Source: Lachnospiraceae bacterium
GTDB taxonomy: Bacteria; Bacillota; Clostridia; Lachnospirales; Lachnospiraceae
NCBI GenBank assembly: GCA_029006155.1
Contig: JAQXGF010000027.1
Coordinates: 118,491 to 182,490 of the forward strand
Reading direction: 5' to 3'
Length of the DNA: 64,000 nt
Part shown: positions 32,835 to 40,210 of the stretch, piece by piece
Numbering within the stretch: the stretch's first letter is position 1
Layout of the letters: each line of letters opens with the position of its first letter
Translations under genes and position numbers: made by a program
Notes under the pieces: model-generated
Seen by the model: only the letters and a program-made list of their open reading frames with translations
Database searches by the model: none
Told to the model about the DNA's origin: nothing

Positions 32835-34333
32835 ACCAGAAAAATATTACTGTATTGAGAAAGATCCTGTACGCTGTAGAAGGCGGTGACCAGATCTATG
32901 GTAATCAGAATTATGCAGCATTTGCGGGTGTCGGGGAAAATACACCAAATGAGGTCGCAATCACAATCGGCGCCGGCCAGTGGTATGGAGCACGCGCGCG
33001 GCTGCTGTTACAAAGGATTCAGAAGACGTATCCGACTGAGTTTGCAAGACTCGATACGGCGGGAATAGCCGCTGATCTGAAAAAGAGCTGGGATCGGTAT
33101 AACGTGACGGCAGGATCCATAAAAGGTAAGTGCATTATCACAATTATTTCTTCGGCAATCGGCGTGAAATGCCAGGATACTCTGATGGACGAGCAGATCG
33201 TAGAGCATGCAGCGAGTATCGGGAAAGTATATGGTGCAATGCCAGACACAGCAATGATGGAGTGTATTAATATTGTGCACCTTGGCGGAGATTCGGCGCT
33301 GGAACGGATTCTGGCAAAGACAGCAAAGCCGTATACTGCGGAAAGTATCTATGCTGCGCTGAATACAGATCCAGCAGATCGGTCAAACGATAATCAGGTA
33401 GGCGACTATGTTTCCAGGCAGAAGAAGGTTTATGAGTTTATCACAAAATATGCGGATGCATACGTTGATAAGGGAACGCGGCAGAAGGAGAAGAACATGG
33501 TAAGAGTATCAAATTGCGGACATGATGAAAACGGCAGATATGCGGGAGGTAAGGCCGGAGATCAGACCGGTGGCGAGTATTGTCTCCGGCCGTGGTATTC
33601 GCGCCCGTGGGACTATATCATCCGTTGGCGTGACGAGGAGCTGGGCAACCTGTTCGCAGATCTGGCGATCGAGGCGGCCTTGAACGATCAGATTGGCTAT
33701 GATCAGGGAACGGCAGGCAATTCCGGTGACCGGTATACCTTCCGTAAGCAGATGCGGGCAGTGGGATGGCGACCTTCGGATATTAAGACGGCCTGCGAAG
33801 CCGACTGCAGTGAGAGTACGATCGTGCTGATCCGTGCGGTAGGGCATCTGAAGGGGATCAGAGAGCTGCAGGAGTGCAACGCAACCTATACCGGTGATAT
33901 GATGAATTATTTCCGCTCTGCATCCGGGAAGAAATATTTTGTTGTACTTCAGGGCGCATACCTTACGGATCCGAGCCTTGCGCGACGCGGTGACATCAAT
34001 CTGAATGTCGCACATCATGTGAATGTAACGGTTGACAATGGAGAAAATGCAGGAAATGAAATTCCGGACAATTCGGATATAAAGACAGGAGGTAACGGAT
34101 ATATGTTTAGTGTGCAGAATGTTCAGAACGGCAGCCAGGGAAACGACGTTAAGCTGCTGCAACGGTTATTGAAATCAAATGGGTTCAGAGGTGCAGATGG
34201 CAAGCTGCTGACGATCGATGGCGATTGCGGTGCAAATACGGTGTATGCGATCAAAGCATATCAGAAGAAGCACGAATTGGACGTGGACGGCATCGCTGGG
34301 CCGACGACATGGAAGAACATCCTGCTGCGCTGA
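32831..34333 (+). CDS. Modular phage endolysin
   Basis: The 500-residue protein has three parts. Residues about 1-215 resemble a lysozyme/chitosanase-like muramidase (EGGDQIYGNQNYAAFAGVG). Residues about 225-410 are an NlpC/P60-like phage amidase (VSNCGHDENGRYAGGKAGDQ...RPWYSRPWDYI...DCSESTIVLIRAVG). Residues about 430-500 are a peptidoglycan-binding domain (LLQRLLKSNGFRG...TVYAIKAYQKKH). No signal peptide, so export depends on the holin. It is the last element gene before attR and is intact. Confidence 0.88.
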   Translation: MNQKNITVLRKILYAVEGGDQIYGNQNYAAFAGVGENTPNEVAITIGAGQWYGARARLLLQRIQKTYPTEFARLDTAGIAADLKKSWDRYNVTAGSIKGKCIITIISSAIGVKCQDTLMDEQIVEHAASIGKVYGAMPDTAMMECINIVHLGGDSALERILAKTAKPYTAESIYAALNTDPADRSNDNQVGDYVSRQKKVYEFITKYADAYVDKGTRQKEKNMVRVSNCGHDENGRYAGGKAGDQTGGEYCLRPWYSRPWDYIIRWRDEELGNLFADLAIEAALNDQIGYDQGTAGNSGDRYTFRKQMRAVGWRPSDIKTACEADCSESTIVLIRAVGHLKGIRELQECNATYTGDMMNYFRSASGKKYFVVLQGAYLTDPSLARRGDINLNVAHHVNVTVDNGENAGNEIPDNSDIKTGGNGYMFSVQNVQNGSQGNDVKLLQRLLKSNGFRGADGKLLTIDGDCGANTVYAIKAYQKKHELDVDGIAGPTTWKNILLR

Positions 34334-34395
34334 TTTGCGCCAGCGCAAATAAGAAATAAGATAAGAAGAAACCGCAGCAGAGCCACCTGCTGCGG
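34333..34395 (+). terminator. Two perfect hairpins after the endolysin
   Basis: ATTTGCGC-CA-GCGCAAAT (34333-34350) overlaps the endolysin stop, and CCGCAGCAG / CTGCTGCGG (34372-34380 with 34387-34395) follows. A T-rich stretch (CCTTTTT) comes only 13 bases later, so termination is likely but not certain. Confidence 0.5.
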
Positions 34396-34466
34396 CATAC
34401 CACATCCTTTTTGATTTTACCAATAAGAATTTGCACTCAGGTATCAAGAGTGACAAGTGATAAGTG

Positions 34467-34500
34467 TTATAAGAACTTGCTCTCCGGTGGACCCGATGGG
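34467..34500. other. attR of the cotJC intervening element
   Basis: TTATAAGAACTTG (34467-34479) is the exact inverse of the attL arm. CTC and TCCGGT follow, then the GG crossover (34489-34490) and ACC. To the right is cotJC coding sequence. Confidence 0.9.
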
Positions 34501-35022
34501 GAAATTGGCGCTTCCATGCGCTACCTCTCGCAGCGTTTTACCGCCTCAAACCGGACAGCGATGGCGGTGCTTACGGATGTGGGCACGGAAGAGCTGGCCC
34601 ATCTGGAGATGGTCGCGACGATTGTCCATCAGCTGACCCGGAATCTTTCAGCGGAGGAGCTGGAGAAGGCGGGATTTGCGCCGTACTATGTCGACCATAC
34701 GGTCGGGATCTGGCCGCAGTCGGCAGGCGGGTATCCGTTTTCTACCGCGGAGCTGCAGTCGACCGGCGATCCGGTCGCAGATCTGTTTGAGGATCTGGCC
34801 GCGGAGCAGAAGGCACGGCTGACCTACGACAACATCCTGCGGCTGGTGAAAGATCCGGAGGTGGCCGACCCGATCCGGTTTTTACGGGCACGCGAGATCG
34901 TGCATTTTCAGCGGTTTGGCGAGGCACTGCGGGCGACGCAGGAGCAGTTGGAGACCCGGAATTTCTACGCCTTCAATCCGAGTTTTGATGCGCCGGTGTC
35001 CTGCCCGCCGTGTACGAAGTGA
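34489..35022 (+). pseudogene. cotJC: cotJC, 3' part
   Basis: From GGA at 34489 the frame encodes GPDGEIGASMRYLSQRFTAS and continues to a stop at 35020-35022, 177 residues with the CotJC four-helix, manganese-catalase-like domain. Candidate metal ligands are visible in TEELAHLEM, AEQKARLTYDN and REIVHFQRF. Joined to the 30 codons at 18522-18611 it gives a complete 207-residue protein. On its own it has no start codon or binding site; the open frame extending upstream to 34411 is element DNA. Confidence 0.95.
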
Positions 35023-35086
35023 GGGGTGAGGCGGATATTTGCAAATAACAATGAGCGTAAGAGAGCAATAAGGCTGTAGAAACAGG

Positions 35087-35117
35087 CCGCCCGGTGTCAC
35101 ATGCCGGGCGGTTTATT
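35087..35117 (+). terminator. Terminator of the cotJ operon
   Basis: CCGCCCGG (35087-35094) pairs perfectly with CCGGGCGG (35104-35111), followed by TTTATT. Confidence 0.85.
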
Positions 35118-35144
35118 GCAAAACATTTTTTATTCAAAAACCAA

Positions 35145-35173
35145 TTGACGCCGCCACCAAAAACATACATAAT
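35145..35173 (+). promoter_or_regulatory. Predicted promoter of the alpha-mannosidase gene
   Basis: TTGACG (35145-35150) and CATAAT (35168-35173) are 17 bases apart, about 50 bases before the start codon. Confidence 0.65.
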
Positions 35174-35224
35174 CAAAGCAAAGGGCAAGAATCTCCCGAA
35201 TGATTTTACAAAAGGAGGCATACG

Positions 35225-38200
35225 ATGATTTTTCTGAAAGAACGGATCGGAAAGCTCTTACGTGATCTGGAAGGGCTGATTTATACGGATGAGACGCCGG
35301 TGAGCGGATTTCGCTATGTACAGTCGGCGGAGAAGTTTGCGGATGTGTCAAAAGTGAATACGGACAATTGGGCCTACTGTGACCGGTATCCGATGTCCTG
35401 GGGCGGGCATCGGGCGTATTACTGGTTTGAGACGTTTGTGACGATTCCGGAAGAGATGGACGGGCAGTGTGTAGTCTATGAGCAGACGACCGGAAAAGAG
35501 GACGGCTGGGATGCGACGAACCCACAGTTTACGATCTATGTCAATGATGTATTGAAACAGGGACTGGACATCAATCACCGCGAGGTACTGCTTACCGAGC
35601 ATGCAAAGGCGGGGGAGCGGTACCGCATCCTGCTCTCGGCGTTTACCGGCGACCACAATATGAATCTGGTACTGGATGCGCGGATCAAGGTGCTGCACCG
35701 GGATACCGAGCACTATTATTATGATCTGAAAATGCCGTATGACACCGCGTGTCTGCTCCGGGAGAGCGATACGGAATACCGGGACATCATCCTGAGCTTA
35801 AATGAATCCCTGAATCTTCTGGATCTGCGCAAGCCATATTCAGAAGCTTATCGGGAATCCTTAAAAGCAGCGCAGGACTATCTGGACCGGGAATTTTATG
35901 AGCGGTATGCGGGAGTGGCGCGGCAGAAGGTGTACTGCGTCGGCCATACGCACATCGATGTGGCGTGGAAATGGACGCTGGCGGTGACGGAAGATAAAGC
36001 GGTCCGGAGCTTTTCGACGGTACTTGAACTGATGCGTCAGTATCCGGAGTACAAGTTTATGTCCAGCCAGCCACAGCTCTATAAATATGTAAAAAAGAAT
36101 GCGCCACAGGTCTATGAGGAGATCAAAGAGCGGGTGAAAGAGGGGCGCTGGGAAGTGGAAGGCGGTATGTTCCTTGAGGCAGACTGCAACCTGACTTCCG
36201 GCGAGTCGCTCGTGCGCCAGTTCCTCTATGGGAAGCGCTTTTTCCGGGAGGAGTTCGGAAAGGACAATGAGATTCTCTGGCTCCCGGATGTGTTCGGCTA
36301 CTCCGCTGCCCTGCCGCAGATCATGAAAAAATGTGGCATCCGTTACTTTATGACGACGAAGATCAGCTGGAATGAATTCAACAAAATGCCGTATGACACC
36401 TTTGCGTGGGAGGGCATCGACGGAACGCGGATTCTGACGCATTTTTCGCCGAGCCGCGATTATCAGAAGCCGGCCGAAGCAGGCAGTGAGCACACCGCGC
36501 ATTTTACGACCTACAATGCATTTATCAATCCGTCACAGGTCAAGGGCGCGTGGGAGCGTTACAGCCAGAAGTACTTAAATGACGAGGTGCTCATGTCCTA
36601 TGGATTTGGAGACGGAGGCGGTGGCCCGACGAAGGAGATGCTCGAGAATCAGCGCCGCCTGGCAAAAGGCATTCCGGGCTGTCCACAGACCGTACAGAGC
36701 ACGGCGGCGGAATTTTTCCATACGCTGGAAGAACGGGTGACGGACCGGAAGTATCTGCCGGTCTGGGTCGGTGAGCTGTATCTCGAGTACCATCGCGGTA
36801 CTTATACGTCGATGGCCCGGAATAAAAAGTACAACCGCAGATCTGAATTTCTGCTCGAAAATATTGAGTGCTTTTCTGCTCTGGCCCATCGCCTGACGGG
36901 ACTTTCCTATCCAAAACAGGAGTTGGATGCACTCTGGGAGATCGCCCTGCGCAATCAGTTCCATGACATCCTTCCGGGCTCTTCCATCTATGAGGTATAT
37001 GAGGACTCGAAAGCAGAGTATGAAAAGCTGCTCACAGAAGGACATGCGCTGCTGTCCCGCGCCTTGCACACACTTGCTGAGCATGCTCAGAAAACGGCGG
37101 CGAATCTTACCGTATTTAATCCGAATGGACGGGCGCAGACGGATCTCGTGGCATTTGATTGGGAAGATGAGCACGATGATCCGGTCGTATCGGACGGAGT
37201 GAATGTATATCCGGCACAAAAGACGGCGGATGGGACATGGCTCTTCCGGGCAGCTGCAGTTCCGGCAAAGGGCTGGCAGCAGTATGCGGTATTGCCACGC
37301 ACAGAAGCGAAAGCGAAAGCGCTGACACGCCACGAGGCCGGAGCGCTGGCAGCTTCTTTGCACCATCTGGAAAATGATTACCTGAAGGTAGAGCTTGCAC
37401 CGAACGGGCAGTTCTCTTCGATCTATGATAAAAAGGCGAAGCGGGAGCTTCTGAAAACCGGGGAGAACGGCAACGTGCTCATGACCTATGAGGACCGTCC
37501 GCACAATTACGATGCGTGGGATGTGAACAATTATTATGTCGAAAAGTCGTGGGAGATCACGGATGTGCAGAATCTTTCGCTGATTGAGGACGGCCCGCTG
37601 CGTGCGACGATTCAGGTCGTACGGCGCTACCTGGATTCGGAGATCACGCAGTATATTTCTCTGGAAGCAGACCGTCCGGAGCTGAAGATCCGCAATGAGA
37701 TCGACTGGCGGGAGCAGAAGATTTTCCTGAAAACGCTTTTCCCGGTAGATATTCACACGGATGAGGCGACCTATGAGATTCAGTATGGAAATGTCACGCG
37801 CAAGACGCACTACAATACATCCTGGGATTTTGCCCGGTTTGAAGTCTGCCACCACAAGTGGCTTGACGTGGCAGAAAATGGCTATGGCGTGAGCATTTTA
37901 AACGACTGTAAATATGGAGCTGGTGTTCACGACGGCGTGATCGGGCTTTCCATGCTCAAGTCTGCGACCGATCCGAACCCGGCAGCCGACAAAGAACACC
38001 ACAGCTTTACTTATGTGATCTATCCGCATTCCGGCGATTTTCGCGAGGCCGGGACGATTGACCGTGCCTATGCCTTAAACAACCCACTGCTCGCGGTACA
38101 GAAGAAGGATGATATGACCGCTGCGACAGAGAAACGGCCGATGAAGACGGCCGGTCAGGTGGCAACACATGCTTCCTTCGTGCATACCGATGCAGAGAAT

Positions 38201-38455
38201 GTATTTATCGAAGTCGTAAAACAGGCCGAGGACGGAGATGGCATCATCGTCCGGCTGTACGAGGCATTCAACCGCCGGGCAGAGGTCGCGCTGTCGGTGG
38301 ACGAGATTGCAGCTGGCGCCTTCACACTTGCAGAAGCTTACGACTGCAACATGCTTGAGGAACAGGAAGTGCCGCTGCCGGTAGAGGAAAATGTGGTACG
38401 GCTGACGATCCGGCCGTTCGAGATCCGGACACTGCGGCTGAGGTTCCAAAATTAA
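35225..38455 (+). CDS. Alpha-mannosidase, glycoside hydrolase family 38
   Basis: The 1076-residue protein has an N-terminal beta domain, the GH38 barrel, the helical middle domain and C-terminal beta domains. The zinc site begins with HTHIDVAWKW (H241, H243, D245) and the nucleophile is D355 in LWLPDVFGYS. It removes alpha-linked mannose, probably from imported glycan fragments, because no signal peptide is present. AAAAGGAGGC precedes the ATG. It is monocistronic with its own promoter and terminator. Confidence 0.93.
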   Translation: MIFLKERIGKLLRDLEGLIYTDETPVSGFRYVQSAEKFADVSKVNTDNWAYCDRYPMSWGGHRAYYWFETFVTIPEEMDGQCVVYEQTTGKEDGWDATNPQFTIYVNDVLKQGLDINHREVLLTEHAKAGERYRILLSAFTGDHNMNLVLDARIKVLHRDTEHYYYDLKMPYDTACLLRESDTEYRDIILSLNESLNLLDLRKPYSEAYRESLKAAQDYLDREFYERYAGVARQKVYCVGHTHIDVAWKWTLAVTEDKAVRSFSTVLELMRQYPEYKFMSSQPQLYKYVKKNAPQVYEEIKERVKEGRWEVEGGMFLEADCNLTSGESLVRQFLYGKRFFREEFGKDNEILWLPDVFGYSAALPQIMKKCGIRYFMTTKISWNEFNKMPYDTFAWEGIDGTRILTHFSPSRDYQKPAEAGSEHTAHFTTYNAFINPSQVKGAWERYSQKYLNDEVLMSYGFGDGGGGPTKEMLENQRRLAKGIPGCPQTVQSTAAEFFHTLEERVTDRKYLPVWVGELYLEYHRGTYTSMARNKKYNRRSEFLLENIECFSALAHRLTGLSYPKQELDALWEIALRNQFHDILPGSSIYEVYEDSKAEYEKLLTEGHALLSRALHTLAEHAQKTAANLTVFNPNGRAQTDLVAFDWEDEHDDPVVSDGVNVYPAQKTADGTWLFRAAAVPAKGWQQYAVLPRTEAKAKALTRHEAGALAASLHHLENDYLKVELAPNGQFSSIYDKKAKRELLKTGENGNVLMTYEDRPHNYDAWDVNNYYVEKSWEITDVQNLSLIEDGPLRATIQVVRRYLDSEITQYISLEADRPELKIRNEIDWREQKIFLKTLFPVDIHTDEATYEIQYGNVTRKTHYNTSWDFARFEVCHHKWLDVAENGYGVSILNDCKYGAGVHDGVIGLSMLKSATDPNPAADKEHHSFTYVIYPHSGDFREAGTIDRAYALNNPLLAVQKKDDMTAATEKRPMKTAGQVATHASFVHTDAENVFIEVVKQAEDGDGIIVRLYEAFNRRAEVALSVDEIAAGAFTLAEAYDCNMLEEQEVPLPVEENVVRLTIRPFEIRTLRLRFQN

Positions 38456-38489
38456 TTAGTAAACGAACTTGTTATAAGAATAAGTAAAA

Positions 38490-38532
38490 AAGCGCGGAGT
38501 CCATTAGATAGAAATGAACTTCGTGCTTTTTT
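38490..38532 (+). terminator. Intrinsic terminator after the mannosidase
   Basis: AAGCGCGGAGT (38490-38500) pairs with ACTTCGTGCTT (38518-38528), including two G-T pairs, followed by TTTT. Confidence 0.8.
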
Positions 38533-38625
38533 GTAGATAAAGTAGCGCCACTTTACGGTAACGATCCCTTTCATTCTGCCGACAGAAAGGGATATGTGGT
38601 TGGCTTCTGAAAAAGCGTGAGCCGA

Positions 38626-39384
38626 CTACTGTGCTTTAAACACCGGATCCGCAGGATACCCGCCGCGGAGCTTCTGCATGCCGCGCTGCAGGGCGTCCTT
38701 TGATGTCTTCCAGTCGGCATCCTTGTTTCGATAGTCGAATTTGTCGATGAGCCACGAGATGTCCTCTTCGAGCCGGTGCAGGTTCTGCTCCATCAGAGAA
38801 AAGACTTCCGGGTAAAAAGCTGCTTTCTGTTTTTCATTTAAATAACGGTCCGCATTTTCACAGAGCAGCCCAAAGTGATGCAGACAGAAACCCTTGCCGT
38901 TTACGATCTTATCATGAAAGGCAGAATCTTTTGTGTACATATAAAAGAAGGTTTCCATGTAGCGGTCAAAATTTTCCTGCAGTCCGTTGCAGACATAGCA
39001 GGAGCAGTCTTTGCCGGCAGCCCAGGCCGCGATAGAATTGTTGCCGGAGGACTGCTTGCGCAGGCGGTCCGCAAATGAGACCTTGCCCGGCGTAAAATGC
39101 TTTACCTGTTCCTGAAATTCCTTCTGCAGTTTCTGGTAATGCGTTTTCAGGATCAGAGAATTTCCGAGTGTGTTGCCGTAGTCGAACATTTTTTTCATAT
39201 GGGTGCGGCAAAAGCCGATCTTGTCTGTCTGCTCGCGGATGTCGCTCTCCATATAAGAGGAGGAGCTGCCGAGCACGAAGTTGATCATATCCTGTTCCAG
39301 CTTGCGCTCGATAAAGCAGAACGGGCATTCATCATTTTCATTCACCGCATCATTGAGCGGGATCGTGTAGAGCTTTTCTTTCAT
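38626..39384 (-). CDS. DUF6062-type cysteine/histidine-rich protein
   Basis: The 252-residue protein contains CPFC (about 20-23), FCRTHMKKM (about 57-66), CSCYVC (about 128-133) and FCLHHFGLL (about 167-175), arranged like repeated metal-binding sites in a helical protein. I recognise this as the DUF6062 group common in Clostridia; no function is known. It is soluble, with no signal peptide. Confidence 0.7.
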   Translation of the reverse strand: MKEKLYTIPLNDAVNENDECPFCFIERKLEQDMINFVLGSSSSYMESDIREQTDKIGFCRTHMKKMFDYGNTLGNSLILKTHYQKLQKEFQEQVKHFTPGKVSFADRLRKQSSGNNSIAAWAAGKDCSCYVCNGLQENFDRYMETFFYMYTKDSAFHDKIVNGKGFCLHHFGLLCENADRYLNEKQKAAFYPEVFSLMEQNLHRLEEDISWLIDKFDYRNKDADWKTSKDALQRGMQKLRGGYPADPVFKAQ

Positions 39385-39524
39385 ATTATATCGTCTCCAT
39401 TCTGCCGCCTGCAGGCAGGCGGCGCACTGTAGTTATCATATCATGCAGGGAATGGTTTTACAATATATTTGACAAAAAGAAGGGGATGAATGGAGAATTT
39501 GAAAAAGAAAGCCAGATAAGTGCT

Positions 39525-39553
39525 TGTGGGAAGCGGCGCATCATGGTATGATA
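39525..39553 (+). promoter_or_regulatory. Predicted promoter of the anti-sigma-like and polA genes
   Basis: TTGTGG (39525-39530), 17 bases, TATGAT (39548-39553). Confidence 0.6.
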
Positions 39554-39588
39554 GACGGATAGGATTTTTGAGAGAGGAAGGAATGCAT

Positions 39589-40152
39589 ATGAACTGTAAT
39601 GAGGCGCGCAGAATGATTACTGCCTATGTAAAAAAAGAGCTTTCCGAAAAAGAGCTCGAAGCATTTTTACATCATATTGCGCACTGCAGCGACTGCATGG
39701 ATGAGCTGGATACGTACTATACGGTGTATCAGGCACTCGATCTGCTGGATTCGGGTGATCATCATGACTATGATTTCCGGCGCATGCTCTCAGATGATAT
39801 CCGCGCGTCGTGGCGGAGACTCCGGCGCAGAAAGGCACTCGGAGTGGTCGGAGGGATTTTGCTCATCCTGACGGAGTGTCTGCTGATCGGAAGTGCCTAT
39901 ACCGGATATGAGATCCGGCAGGGACAGGCAGAGTATACGACGATCCAGCGCGCACTGCTTCGGATGCGGTCGCAGGGGATTTTTTCGGAGGATCAGGGAC
40001 TGCCGGATGACACACCGATCCGTGTACGGAGCCATAAGGAAGAAGTCTTTGAGATGCCGGATACGGAGTCGGATGGCCTGCAGATCAGTGCAGGACCGGA
40101 GCCGCTTTTGCAGGCGGGGCCGGAAGAGCCGAACGAAACGGAAGGTAAGTGA
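39589..40152 (+). CDS. Zinc-finger (zf-HC2) anti-sigma-factor-like membrane protein
   Basis: 187 residues. The N-terminus has an anti-sigma zinc-binding pattern (NCNEARRM...FLHHIAHCSDCMDELD, with HxxxCxxC), followed by one transmembrane helix (about 90-110) and an extracellular acidic tail. Such proteins hold a sigma factor at the membrane, but no sigma gene lies beside it here. The ATG at 39589 has AGGAAGG at a proper distance. polA begins 58 bases downstream on the same strand. Confidence 0.75.
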   Translation: MNCNEARRMITAYVKKELSEKELEAFLHHIAHCSDCMDELDTYYTVYQALDLLDSGDHHDYDFRRMLSDDIRASWRRLRRRKALGVVGGILLILTECLLIGSAYTGYEIRQGQAEYTTIQRALLRMRSQGIFSEDQGLPDDTPIRVRSHKEEVFEMPDTESDGLQISAGPEPLLQAGPEEPNETEGK

Positions 40153-40210
40153 CCGTTTGGTTTTGGACAGCAGCGGAATGCGAGCAACAGAAAATAAGAA
40201 AGGATCCGAT

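Larger units (their letters stand above)
18612..34490. mobile_element. 15.9-kb phage-derived element inserted in cotJC
   Basis: The element is bounded by GGACC at 18612 and 34489, giving a unit of 15,877 bp. Its removal restores cotJC in frame. From left to right it carries a large serine recombinase, a small RNA candidate, TM2 and SAP-domain proteins, accessory small proteins, an immunity region with repressor and operators, a Rha-type regulator, then the tail-tip, receptor-binding, holin and endolysin genes of a siphovirus-like phage. Terminase, portal, capsid, major tail and tape-measure genes are absent. It is therefore a defective prophage comparable in position and style to the skin element. 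Much of its left half is more AT-rich than the host flanks. Confidence 0.93.

Noticed and set aside
34411..34488. Open frame extending the 3' cotJC part upstream, giving an apparent 203-residue protein with its own start
   Set aside because: These 26 codons are element DNA ending at attR, have no ribosome binding site and do not match CotJC. The match starts exactly at the GGACC crossover.
18612..34490. Complete inducible prophage or tailocin
   Set aside because: No terminase, portal, capsid, sheath, tube or tape-measure genes are present.
36575..37855. 426-residue minus-strand frame inside the alpha-mannosidase
   Set aside because: Shadow of a strongly conserved GH38 gene; no family features of its own.
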